Assembly: GCA_002387205.1 (NCBI GenBank)
Contig: DGLA01000010.1
Location: forward strand, 634,507-698,506
Source of the DNA: Stutzerimonas stutzeri
GTDB taxonomy: Bacteria; Pseudomonadota; Gammaproteobacteria; Pseudomonadales; Pseudomonadaceae
DNA: 64,000 nt
Reading direction: 5' to 3'
The translations under genes were made by a program, and so were the position numbers. Positions 1 through 8,328 of this stretch are shown piece after piece. The notes under the pieces were generated by a model. That model searched no databases. It was not told where the DNA came from and was given only the letters and a program-made list of their open reading frames with translations. Numbering within the stretch: the stretch's first letter is position 1; each line of letters starts with the position of its first letter.

Positions 1-9
1 CCAAATACG

Positions 10-39
10 AAAAGGCCACTCATACGAGTGGCCTTTTTT
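10..39 (+). terminator. Rho-independent terminator of an upstream gene
   Basis: An 8-10 bp stem (AAGGCCACTC with its complement GAGTGGCCTT) closes a four-base loop and runs into six T residues. It ends a transcript entering from the left edge. The A-run on its left side could also let it work in the other direction. Confidence 0.85.
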
Positions 40-296
40 CGTTTCGCCTTTAGCTGGCCCCTGCCCTTATCTTCTTTGCTTCTGGTCTCGTCTCGTTTTT
101 TATTCGTTACTCGACTAAAGGCTACCTGCAACTAAGTTGATAGACCGAACGGCTTAGATCAAACAGTTGATCGCCCGCCAGATACAAGGCTCTACCTGCT
201 AACAACAACGACAAAAACTTCCACAAGACTTACTTAGTCGGCCTGCCGTCGCCGTTTCGCTTATTCCGGGCCCGATAATTTTTTTGTTTTTTGATC

Positions 297-325
297 TTGA
301 CCGCCCTCAATTTTTGACTGATAAC
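297..325 (+). promoter_or_regulatory. Candidate sigma70 promoter of the exopolysaccharide operon
   Basis: TTGACC at 297-302 (5 of 6 to the -35 consensus) is followed after 17 bases by GATAAC at 320-325 (4 of 6 to TATAAT). Initiation near 332 would give a leader of about 440 nt before the first start codon and would place both ops-like elements inside the transcript. The region is AT-rich compared with the rest of the window. An inverted repeat, GATCAAACAGTTGATC at 157-172, lies upstream and could be a regulator site. This is a sequence-only prediction. Confidence 0.45.
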
Positions 326-500
326 TACGTCACAGAAAAAAACGAGACAGGATGTTTCAGAGCCGCAATCGAAACCTACTCAGTTAGTCGGACATTGCCG
401 CCGTGAACAGTTTGCAGGGATTGCCTTCCCTTTGGTGTTGATTTTCTCAATACCGGCAAGAGTACCTTTCTCCGAATGCTTATCTCGAACCCTAGCCGAG

Positions 501-511
501 TGCGGTAGCTT
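501..511 (+). promoter_or_regulatory. ops-like element, copy 1
   Basis: TGCGGTAGCTT matches the RfaH ops consensus GGCGGTAGNNT at every fixed position except the first. It lies about 170 nt downstream of the proposed start of transcription and 90 bp before a second, better copy. The copies share a 14-base identical core. Confidence 0.6.
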
Positions 512-590
512 TGCCCGCTTCAAGGCCAGGCCAGTCGGGCTTCCGGACGGAGAAAACAAAGTCTGTAGCGAAGCGGCCAACCGGGCCGGT

Positions 591-601
591 GGCGGTAGCT
601 T
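591..601 (+). promoter_or_regulatory. ops element, copy 2 (full match)
   Basis: GGCGGTAGCTT fits the ops consensus GGCGGTAGNNT exactly, in the sense orientation, upstream of a polysaccharide operon that encodes an RfaH-like protein. In E. coli the element pauses RNA polymerase and its exposed non-template strand recruits RfaH. A GC-rich palindrome (ACCGGGCCGGT) lies just before it and a six-bp hairpin just after it. Confidence 0.75.
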
Positions 602-769
602 TGCCTAAAGCAAAGATTACGACTGCATAAGGCAGCCAGGGCTGCCTGATTAAAAGCATGATCAATAACAAGCACTTCTCCTTGATTAACTCGCCGTAAT
701 CAAGGGCCATGCTGCGTGCCGACCTGTAACTTTAATTGTGATCGCTTTATTACCAATCAGGAGTAAGCC

Positions 770-1543
770 GTGAGCACGACTTTTCGCAGCGTTGATATTG
801 CAACCCACCAGTTGATAGTTAGGGAAATGGACAGCACTGGATATTCGTGCATCGCCAACTTCCTCACCGCTGAACAGCTCGCCAAGTTGCAACATGAAGT
901 TGAGATAGATGCCAAGAAACATCACGGAGAATATTTTGCGCACCATGGCGGCGCAGCAATCGAGCGGTCTCTGTTAGGCGTTCTAGGCGCTTCGCCGGAG
1001 TTTCGCGAAATGCTGGCCAGCATCTATATGGAAGGCGTGGGTAAACCAGCATTCAGCGACACCATTTACCCGGTTCTGCGTTGCGTACAGGGCGGTACGG
1101 GACGACGGGAATCCAACTGTTTCCATTACGACGCAAGTCTTCTCACCGTTCTGCTGCCGATCGAGATTCCTCAACAAGGCAAGGATCGAGGCGACCTGAT
1201 CGTTTTTCCAAACATGAGACGGGTTCGCTCAAGTGTCTTCATGAACGTACTCGAAAAACTGTTGATCCAGAACAAATGGAGCAGAGCGCTCATCACGACC
1301 GCCATCAAACGGGGATGGGTGAAACCAACGAAGCTGCAACTGGTTCCCGGCAACCTGTACATGTTCTGGGGCTACCGAACCCTGCATGCGAACGAGCCGT
1401 GCGACCCCAGCAGCCGCCGAGCGACCGCCATCTTCCACTACGGCGATCCGCACGCCGGCAGCCTTACCACCCGGCTGATCCTCAAGCTGAACCAGCGCCG
1501 GGCCCGCCGCGCTATCGCTGCAGGTGCACAACCGACCACCTGA
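770..1543 (+). CDS. 2-oxoglutarate/Fe(II)-dependent oxygenase-like protein (PhyH type), first gene of the EPS operon
   Basis: This 257-residue protein shows the jelly-roll oxygenase signature: the HxD pair H119/D121 in FHYDAS, a distal H206 in TLHANEP and an arginine (R217) that would hold 2-oxoglutarate. GDLIVFPN at 141-148 is the usual strand between them. These residues would bind one Fe(II), and the family hydroxylates small molecules, lipids or sugars. The start is GTG at 770 with AGGAG at 759-763. The ORF could extend no usefully further. As promoter-proximal gene of a polysaccharide operon it may modify a sugar or lipid precursor, but the substrate cannot be read from sequence. No signal peptide is seen, so it should act in the cytoplasm. 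Confidence 0.7.
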   Translation: MSTTFRSVDIATHQLIVREMDSTGYSCIANFLTAEQLAKLQHEVEIDAKKHHGEYFAHHGGAAIERSLLGVLGASPEFREMLASIYMEGVGKPAFSDTIYPVLRCVQGGTGRRESNCFHYDASLLTVLLPIEIPQQGKDRGDLIVFPNMRRVRSSVFMNVLEKLLIQNKWSRALITTAIKRGWVKPTKLQLVPGNLYMFWGYRTLHANEPCDPSSRRATAIFHYGDPHAGSLTTRLILKLNQRRARRAIAAGAQPTT

Positions 1544-1601
1544 CGATATTCGCTTCGCTCGTTACGTCATCCTCGGCAAAACCACCGATAAGGACATCGA
1601 G

Positions 1602-2768
1602 ATGATCAATGTCACCAAGTCGTATCTGGGCAACAAGTCCAAGTTCCTGAATTACATAGACGCTATCTATTCATCGGGTTGGCTGACCAATCACGGCCCT
1701 CTCGTGACGGAGCTCGAAGCGCGCCTGAGCGACTACCTTGGGGTCAGGAATATCATCCTGACCAACAACGGTACGCTGGCACTGCAGATTGCCTACCGGG
1801 CACTGGGTTTGACCGGCAACGCCATTACCACACCGTTCAGTTTCGTCGCCACGGCCAGTTCGCTGCAGTGGGAGGGTATCCGCCCGGTATTTGCCGATAT
1901 AGACAGGGCTACCTGGAACCTGGACCCCAATGCCATCGAGGCGCGAATCGACAGCGACACCAGTGCGATCGTGGCGACGCACGTGTTCGGCAACGCCTGT
2001 GACGTGGAAGGCATCGCGCGCATAGCTGATCGGCATCGTCTGAAGGTCGTCTATGACGGCGCCCATGCGTTCAGCGTGCGCTACAAGGGCGAGTCGGTTT
2101 TCAACTGGGGTGATGTCGGCACGCTCAGCTTTCACGCCACCAAGCTGTTCCACACCATCGAAGGCGGTGCCATCGTTACCAACGATGACGCACTGGCTGC
2201 GAGAATACGGCTGCTGTGCAACTTCGGAATCGTCGATACCGACATCATCGACGGCATTGGTATCAACGCCAAGCTCAACGAGTTTGCTGCGGCCATGGGT
2301 CTTTGCATCCTTGATGACATGGCGCTCATCCTGGAAGCACGAGCAGAGATCGCCGACCGCTACGAACGCGAGCTGGGCGACTACTTCGACCTGCAGGTCC
2401 AGCAAGCAGGGTCTATGCGCAACCATGCCTATTTTCCCATCGCCGCTGCAGACGAAGATCATCTACTGCGTTGCCGAAGCGCCCTGAACGCCCAGGGCGT
2501 CAATCCGAGGCGCTATTTCTACCCGTCGCTCGACACGCTCGGCTACCTGCAGCCGCAAGTACCACAGATCCAATCGCGAACGCTGAGCCGGCGGGTGCTT
2601 TGCCTGCCCATCTACCCTGGGCTATCCCGTCATACGCAAAACACCATTATCCAGACCCTACTGCAGCAGCCGTCACGGCACGCACCAGCCCAGCCTGAAC
2701 ACTTCTGGCCGGCAACAAGCGCGCCCGACCATTGTTTCAGCGATATCCAGTACACGCACATTTCCTGA
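1602..2768 (+). CDS. DegT/DnrJ/EryC1-family sugar aminotransferase
   Basis: The 388-residue product is a PLP-dependent aminotransferase that converts a nucleotide-linked keto-sugar to an amino sugar. The Schiff-base lysine is K181 in SFHATKLFHT, the pyridine-nitrogen aspartate is D152 in YDGAHAF, and the N-terminal SGWLTNHGP loop is typical. An in-frame upstream start exists at 1524, but ATG 1602 has AAGGA at 1590-1594 and begins at the conserved N-terminus, so it is preferred. The gene predicts an amino sugar in the repeat unit. Relatives such as VioA, QdtB and FdtB use dTDP-4-keto or 3-keto sugars; which of these applies is not resolved. Confidence 0.85.
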   Translation: MINVTKSYLGNKSKFLNYIDAIYSSGWLTNHGPLVTELEARLSDYLGVRNIILTNNGTLALQIAYRALGLTGNAITTPFSFVATASSLQWEGIRPVFADIDRATWNLDPNAIEARIDSDTSAIVATHVFGNACDVEGIARIADRHRLKVVYDGAHAFSVRYKGESVFNWGDVGTLSFHATKLFHTIEGGAIVTNDDALAARIRLLCNFGIVDTDIIDGIGINAKLNEFAAAMGLCILDDMALILEARAEIADRYERELGDYFDLQVQQAGSMRNHAYFPIAAADEDHLLRCRSALNAQGVNPRRYFYPSLDTLGYLQPQVPQIQSRTLSRRVLCLPIYPGLSRHTQNTIIQTLLQQPSRHAPAQPEHFWPATSAPDHCFSDIQYTHIS

Positions 2769-2790
2769 TTGACCGACCCTGGCTGACGTC

Positions 2791-4320
2791 ATGCCTGATT
2801 CCCCAAGATTATCGATGCTTCGCAACACCGGACTCAGCTATGTCGGTCAGGCCTATGCGTTGCTGGTCGGCATCCTCATCCTGCCCTTCTACCTGGAGCA
2901 CCTGGGGGCTGAAGCCTATGGTTTGATCGGATTCTTCACCGTCCTGCAGGCCTGGTTGCAGTTGCTGGATGCCGGCCTGTCCCCGTCCCTGGTCCGTCAG
3001 ATCGCACATTTACGGGGCCGGTCCCAGACCGCGACGATGCGCTATCAACCGGGTCGGCTGCTGCGCTCGTTCGAGATCCTGTTCCTGCCTGTGGCGTCGT
3101 TAACCGTGCTGGGCATCGGTCTGTCGAGCGGCTGGATTGCCCAGCAATGGCTGCAAGCACAGGAACTGAGCACCGAGACCATCATCCGTTGCATCAGCCT
3201 GATGGGCCTGATGATCGGCCTGAAACTCTACGCGACGCTTTACAAAAGCGGCCTGCAAGGGCTGGAACTGCACGCCTGGTTGAACGGTGCAAATATCGTG
3301 ATCGCCACGTTGCGCTATTTCGGTGGTCTTTTCCTGGTCGCCTACGTGAGCCAGGACCCGCTGGACTTCTTCCTGTTCCAGGCGGTGATCGCGTTTATCG
3401 AGACCTCCATATTCGCAGCCAAGGCCTACGCGCTGATGCCCAACAGGAGCTGGCTGACAGGCTTCGACTGGGCCGTGGTGAAACCGGTGCTTCCCTTCGC
3501 CGCGGGAATGTTTGTCACCTCGCTGCTATGGATCGTCCTGACACAGCTGGACAAGGTACTGCTTTCCAACGTCCTGCTGCTCGAACAGTACGGCTACTTC
3601 TCCCTGGTGGCGCTGATCGCAACAGGGCTGATGACATTGACCAACCCCTTGGTACAGACGTTATTGCCGCGGCTGACCATGCTTGTTGCCGAAGAGCGCA
3701 TCGCGGACATGCAGGCGCTTTACCTGAACGCCACCCGTTTCGTCTGCAGCCTGCTGTTTCCACTGGCCGGGGTGATCGCTTTCCATTCGGCTGAATTGAT
3801 CCTCGCCTGGACCGGCGATGCCGAGGCTGCGAACTGGAGTCGCAACATCCTCCCCTGGTATGTGCTGGGAAGCGCAATCATGGCCATCAACGCTTTTCAG
3901 TTCTACCTGCAGTACGCCCACGGCCAGCTGCGGCTGCATGTCTGGTTCAGCCTGATCTCCGCGGCCCTGAGCATTCCGCTGGTCATCTACGCGACCATGC
4001 AGCACGGCGCCTATGGCGCGGCGCTCTCCTGGTTCGGATTACGCATGCTGACGTTCCTGATCTGGCCTTCGATCGTGCATAAACGCTTTGCACCTGGCCT
4101 GCACAAGCAGTGGTTGCAGGACCTGCTGCGCATCACCGCCATGACCGGCCTGGGGCTGCTGATCGGCGAGCCGATTTTCAATGCCATCGCCAGCGACAAC
4201 CGCTTCGACACCTTGCTGGCCTTGGCCATCAGCGGGCTGATCTGCCTGACGCTGGTCACCTTCACCTCCAAGCCGGTAGTACTGCGGATTTATGTACTGA
4301 TGACAAAGTCGAGCCTATAG
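2791..4320 (+). CDS. wzx: Polysaccharide flippase, Wzx-like (MOP superfamily)
   Basis: The 509-residue protein is almost entirely hydrophobic, with about 12-14 predicted membrane segments beginning near residue 15. The N-terminal stretch (GLSYVGQAYALLVG, then FYLEHLGAEAYGL) is typical of polysaccharide flippases. Wzx proteins move undecaprenyl-linked repeat units across the inner membrane. The stop codon at 4318-4320 directly abuts the next start, which implies translational coupling. Together with the Wzc-like and Wzy-like proteins downstream it defines a Wzx/Wzy-dependent pathway rather than an ABC or synthase pathway. Confidence 0.85.
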   Translation: MPDSPRLSMLRNTGLSYVGQAYALLVGILILPFYLEHLGAEAYGLIGFFTVLQAWLQLLDAGLSPSLVRQIAHLRGRSQTATMRYQPGRLLRSFEILFLPVASLTVLGIGLSSGWIAQQWLQAQELSTETIIRCISLMGLMIGLKLYATLYKSGLQGLELHAWLNGANIVIATLRYFGGLFLVAYVSQDPLDFFLFQAVIAFIETSIFAAKAYALMPNRSWLTGFDWAVVKPVLPFAAGMFVTSLLWIVLTQLDKVLLSNVLLLEQYGYFSLVALIATGLMTLTNPLVQTLLPRLTMLVAEERIADMQALYLNATRFVCSLLFPLAGVIAFHSAELILAWTGDAEAANWSRNILPWYVLGSAIMAINAFQFYLQYAHGQLRLHVWFSLISAALSIPLVIYATMQHGAYGAALSWFGLRMLTFLIWPSIVHKRFAPGLHKQWLQDLLRITAMTGLGLLIGEPIFNAIASDNRFDTLLALAISGLICLTLVTFTSKPVVLRIYVLMTKSSL

Positions 4321-5250
4321 ATGAACACGCCACTCAAGAACGAACGCGAGCTGATGGCAGGCTGGGGAGCCTGCCATGAACCCCTGCTGACCATCGTCTG
4401 CCTGGCCTATAACCACGCAGCCTTTATCAGGGAAACGCTGGACGGCTTTCTTCGGCAGGAAACGGATTTCCCCTTCGAGATCATCATCCATGACGACGCG
4501 TCGACGGATGCAACCGCAGCGATCATCCAGGAGTACGCAGCGTGCTATCCGGAGATCATCAAGCCTATCTACCAGCAGGAAAACCAGTACCGCCTGGGCG
4601 TTCCCTTCAGTACGCGGCTGTTTGCGCTCGCTCGCGGCCAGTACATCGCCTACTGCGAAGGGGATGACTACTGGACCGACCCGCGCAAGTTGCAGATCCA
4701 GGTCGATTTTCTCCAGCAGCATCGCGACTACGTCATGACCTATCACGATGCCTTCATGTTCAACAGCCAGGGGGTCGTGCGCAGCCCGCACCTGCAGGGC
4801 CGTTTCCGGCAGGACGCCAGTGCCCGGGAATTAATGCAGGCACGCTACGTTTCGACCCTCACGGTGTGTTTTCGCAACCTTATTCATGAGCTTCCACCGG
4901 AGTTGCACGGTGTCGAAGTGCTGGACATCTGCTGGTGGTCGCTGCTGGGCGCCTATGGCAAGGGCAAGTTCATCGAGTCGATCAAGCCGGCGGCCTACCG
5001 CGTCCATGATGGTGGCATTTTCTCGATGCGCAGCAGCAAGCAGCGCATCCAGATGACCATGCACGCCTACTACAGCCTCGCCCGTTACTACCACCGGATC
5101 GGCAAGCAGGACCTCTATGAATATTTCCTCGTTCAGGTGTTCACCCACGCGCTGTCGCTGATTTCACCGCCGCGCAAGCTAGAGGCGCTGGGCAAGGTAT
5201 TCCAGAACATCAGCATCAACCTGTTGCGCCGCCTGAACCCAGGCACATGA
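4321..5250 (+). CDS. Family 2 glycosyltransferase
   Basis: This 309-residue GT-A enzyme begins with LTIVCLAYNH near residue 23, followed by IIHDDASTD (D58/D59) and CEGDDYWTD (D115/D116), the nucleotide-sugar and metal-binding motifs. It transfers a sugar from a nucleotide donor to the lipid-linked chain on the cytoplasmic side. Its ATG follows the wzx stop codon with no gap and no strong ribosome binding site of its own, so it is probably translated by coupling. Donor and linkage are unknown. Confidence 0.85.
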   Translation: MNTPLKNERELMAGWGACHEPLLTIVCLAYNHAAFIRETLDGFLRQETDFPFEIIIHDDASTDATAAIIQEYAACYPEIIKPIYQQENQYRLGVPFSTRLFALARGQYIAYCEGDDYWTDPRKLQIQVDFLQQHRDYVMTYHDAFMFNSQGVVRSPHLQGRFRQDASARELMQARYVSTLTVCFRNLIHELPPELHGVEVLDICWWSLLGAYGKGKFIESIKPAAYRVHDGGIFSMRSSKQRIQMTMHAYYSLARYYHRIGKQDLYEYFLVQVFTHALSLISPPRKLEALGKVFQNISINLLRRLNPGT

Positions 5251-5309
5251 ATCCACGCACCGGCACCCTTTACCGTAACGATGGCGAACCATTCAAGGAA
5301 GGATCCCCA

Positions 5310-7520
5310 ATGACAGTCATGACCCGCTCTTCGTTGGAGTACGACGCGGACAATCGCATCGACCTGGCGCGCATCCTGCGCGTGGCCTTCGATCACAAGG
5401 CCCTGATTTTCACCATCACGGCCATCTTCGCCCTGCTTGGCGTTGCCTACGCGATCGTCGCCACGCCGGTGTATCGCGCCAGTGCGATGATCCAGATCGA
5501 GCCGAAGAAAACCGGCATCACCGGCATCCCCGAGGCGGTGACCAAGCCGGACTCGGTGTCCCAGGCGGTTACCGAAATCGAACTGATCAAGTCGCGCTCG
5601 GTACTGGGCCGCACCGTCACCGATCTCAAGCTGTACATCGAAACCAGGCCCAAGTACGTACCGTTGCTGGGTGGCTACATTGCCCGCCTGCACGATCCGG
5701 TCAAGGACGGCGAGCTGGCCGCCCCCCTGTTCGGTCTGGATAGCTACGCCTGGGGTGGCGAGAATCTGGATGTGTTCCAGCTGGATGTGCCGGAAGCCTA
5801 CCTCGGCGAGAAGCTCGTCCTGCGTGCCGGCGCGCAGGGCAGCTACAGCCTGTACGATGCCGACGAGAAGCTGCTGCTGCGCGGCGCCGTCAACGAAGCC
5901 GTCAAGCATGAAGGCTTCCGTGTGCAGATCGCCGAACTGAAGGCGCGCCCGGGCACCGAATTTTCGGTGGTGCGCAGTCGCCCGCAGACCACTGCGCTGG
6001 GCTATCAGAAGCGACTGAAGGTCGGCGAGGCGGGCAAGGATTCCGGGATCATCTACCTCACCCTGGAAGACCCGGACGCGGACAAGGCCAACCGCGTGCT
6101 CGACCAGATCAGTCGCCTGTATGTCCGCCAGAACATCGAGCGCAGCTCAGCCGAGGCAGCACAACGGCTCGAGTTTCTGCGCTCGCAGGTACCGCTGGTT
6201 CGCAAGGAACTGGAAAAGGCCGAAGCGGCCCTCAACGACTACCAGACCAGCGCACAATCGGTGGACATCAGCATCGAAACGAAAGGCGTACTGGATCAGA
6301 TCGTCGCGCTGGAAGCGCAGATCTCCGAGCATAATCTCAAGCGCACGGAATACAACCAGCTGTACACCCCGGAGCACCCCACCTACCAGACGCTGATGAA
6401 AAAGATCGGCCAGTTGCAGGCGCAAAAGGCGGCGCTGATGGAGAAGATCGACACCCTGCCGATGACACAGCAGGAGCTGTTGCGCCTGAATCGCGACATG
6501 CAGGTCACCACCCGTACTTATACGCTGCTGCTGGACAAGGCGCAGGAACAGGACATCCTGCGGGCCGGGACCATCGGTAACGTGCGGATCATCGACAACG
6601 CCTATTCGGTGGTGGAGGAACCGGCCAAGCCAATCAAACCACTGGTCGTGCTGGTAGCCATCTTTGTCGGGCTGCTGGTGTCGGCCATGGTGATCCTCTT
6701 GCGTCAGGTGTTCTACCGCGGTGTGGAAAGCCCGGAAACCATCGAGCATCTCGGAATACCGGTCTATGCAGCCCTGCCCTTCTCGGGCAAGCAGGAGCAG
6801 CTGCACAGGCTGCGCAAGATTCAGGACGGTCGCAGCAAGCTGCTCGGCCGAGCCGACCCCGCCGACCTGGCCATCGAGTCCCTGCGCAGCCTGCGCACCA
6901 GCCTGAAGTTCGCCATGCTCGAGGCGCGCAATCAGGTGCTGGTGATCACCAGCCCGACGCCTTCGGTGGGTAAATCCTTCGTCGCGAGCAACCTGGCTTC
7001 GGTCATCGCCCAGGCGGGCCAGCGGGTGCTGCTGATCGACGCCGACATGCGGCGCGGTTACCTGGCGGGCATGTTTGGCATGGCACCGCGCACAGGCCTG
7101 TCCGATGCGCTGGCCAGCGGGCTGCCCCTCGCTGCGGTGGTCAACAAGACCGACCAGGCCAACCTGCATTTCATCGCCCGTGGCCACCACGCGCCAAACC
7201 CGTCCGAGCTGTTGATGCATGACAACTTCGCCAAGCTGCTCAGGGACGCCGAGCGCGAATATGACTTCGTCATCGTCGACACCCCGCCGGTGCTCGCCGT
7301 GACCGATGCCGTCCTGGTCGCCCAGCTGGCCGGAACCTGCCTGCTGGTCGCCCGCTTCGGGCTGAGCACCGCAAGCCAGATCGAGGCGTCCAAGCGCCGC
7401 CTGGCGCAGAACGGGGTACTGCTCAAGGGCGCGATTCTCAACGGCGTCAAACGCAAGGCTTCAAGCGGCGCCTACGAAACCGGCGCCTACGGTTACTACA
7501 GCTATTCGCAACAAGCCTGA
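5310..7520 (+). CDS. wzc: Wzc-like polysaccharide co-polymerase with bacterial tyrosine kinase domain
   Basis: The 736-residue protein has a Wzz domain between two membrane segments (about residues 20-42 and 440-465), a coiled-coil-rich periplasmic part, and a C-terminal BY-kinase. The kinase has Walker A SPTPSVGKS (K555), Walker A' LLIDADM (D577, D579) and Walker B VIVDTPP (D657). The last 15 residues carry five tyrosines (Y722, Y727, Y729, Y730, Y732), the expected autophosphorylation cluster. Cycling of this phosphorylation controls chain length and export. An upstream in-frame ATG at 5247 overlaps the preceding gene, but 5310 has AAGGAAGGA six bases ahead and is chosen. No Wza-type outer-membrane partner and no low-molecular-weight phosphatase lies in the window. 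Confidence 0.9.
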   Translation: MTVMTRSSLEYDADNRIDLARILRVAFDHKALIFTITAIFALLGVAYAIVATPVYRASAMIQIEPKKTGITGIPEAVTKPDSVSQAVTEIELIKSRSVLGRTVTDLKLYIETRPKYVPLLGGYIARLHDPVKDGELAAPLFGLDSYAWGGENLDVFQLDVPEAYLGEKLVLRAGAQGSYSLYDADEKLLLRGAVNEAVKHEGFRVQIAELKARPGTEFSVVRSRPQTTALGYQKRLKVGEAGKDSGIIYLTLEDPDADKANRVLDQISRLYVRQNIERSSAEAAQRLEFLRSQVPLVRKELEKAEAALNDYQTSAQSVDISIETKGVLDQIVALEAQISEHNLKRTEYNQLYTPEHPTYQTLMKKIGQLQAQKAALMEKIDTLPMTQQELLRLNRDMQVTTRTYTLLLDKAQEQDILRAGTIGNVRIIDNAYSVVEEPAKPIKPLVVLVAIFVGLLVSAMVILLRQVFYRGVESPETIEHLGIPVYAALPFSGKQEQLHRLRKIQDGRSKLLGRADPADLAIESLRSLRTSLKFAMLEARNQVLVITSPTPSVGKSFVASNLASVIAQAGQRVLLIDADMRRGYLAGMFGMAPRTGLSDALASGLPLAAVVNKTDQANLHFIARGHHAPNPSELLMHDNFAKLLRDAEREYDFVIVDTPPVLAVTDAVLVAQLAGTCLLVARFGLSTASQIEASKRRLAQNGVLLKGAILNGVKRKASSGAYETGAYGYYSYSQQA

Positions 7521-7539
7521 TGTCAGCGAGGGAAACGCC

Positions 7540-8283
7540 ATGACCAGAACCGTCGCCATGATGCAACCCTACCTGTTCCCCTACCTCGGATATTTCCAAC
7601 TGATCGCGCGCAGTGATGTATTCGTCCTGGGTGACGATCTGCAGTACGTCAAGGGTTCATGGATGAACCGCAACCGGATCCTGGTCAACGGACAACCGAA
7701 GCTGGTGACCTTCCCGTTGCGCAAGGGCAACCAGTACGACCGGATCAACCAGCGCTGGCTGTGCGACGACTTTGCGCAGGAAGCCGAAAAGCTGCTCAAG
7801 ACGATCGAGTACGCCTACGCCCGCGCGCCGTACAAGGCCGAGGTGTTTGAACTGGTGCGAGAGATCCTGATTCATCCGGAGCGCAATCTGGCGCGCTTCA
7901 CCGAGCACTCGATCCGCCGTATCTGCGCTTACCTGAACATCGTCACGCCGATTCGCATCGGCTCAGAACTCGGGCTTCCTGCGCGCATGGACAAGCAGGA
8001 GCGGGTCGTCAGCATTGCCCACAAGCTGGGTGCCGAGCTGTACATCAACCCTATCGGCGGTCTGGACCTCTACTGCCCCGCCTATTTCAGGGCACATGGC
8101 CTATTGCTGCGCTTCCTCCGGATGGATGAGCTGAGCTATACCCAGCTAAACCAACCCTTCGTGCCCTCGCTGTCGATCATCGACGTGTTGATGTTCAACA
8201 GCCGGAGCGAGGTCCAGGCCTTGCTAAAGCGCTACTCGCTGATCGAGGGCGTCGAACAGCAAGCCTCGCTGCAACGGGCATAG
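7540..8283 (+). CDS. WbqC-family protein
   Basis: The 247-residue protein matches the WbqC-like family: the N-terminal MMQPYLFPYLGYFQLI block, the WMNRNRI segment and the INPIGGLDLY segment near residue 170. Family members are common in O-antigen and exopolysaccharide loci beside amino-sugar genes. A role in modifying the amino sugar has been suggested, but the biochemical reaction is not established here. It follows wzc by 19 bp in the same operon and has no signal peptide or membrane segment. Confidence 0.85.
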   Translation: MTRTVAMMQPYLFPYLGYFQLIARSDVFVLGDDLQYVKGSWMNRNRILVNGQPKLVTFPLRKGNQYDRINQRWLCDDFAQEAEKLLKTIEYAYARAPYKAEVFELVREILIHPERNLARFTEHSIRRICAYLNIVTPIRIGSELGLPARMDKQERVVSIAHKLGAELYINPIGGLDLYCPAYFRAHGLLLRFLRMDELSYTQLNQPFVPSLSIIDVLMFNSRSEVQALLKRYSLIEGVEQQASLQRA

Positions 8284-8328
8284 CGACCTGTAAACGGACA
8301 CCGTTTCACTCTCTAAGGATGGTTCTTC

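Larger units (their letters stand above)
326..769 (+). other. Long untranslated leader of the exopolysaccharide operon
   Basis: No convincing gene is seen between the terminator at 39 and the start at 770. The stretch holds a 14-base direct repeat, GCGGTAGCTTTGCC, at 502-515 and 592-605; each copy contains an ops-like core. A small hairpin (CTTTGC at 599-604 with GCAAAG at 610-615) immediately follows the second ops core. Another (GGCAGC at 631-636 with GCTGCC at 641-646) lies further down. Such leaders are typical of RfaH-controlled operons, where the paused polymerase recruits the antiterminator before the first gene. Confidence 0.55.

Noticed and set aside
307..317. TCAATTTTTGA, resembling a FleQ-type inverted repeat upstream of the exopolysaccharide operon
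   Set aside because: It is one base shorter than the FleQ consensus and overlaps the proposed promoter; AT-rich sequence makes chance matches likely.
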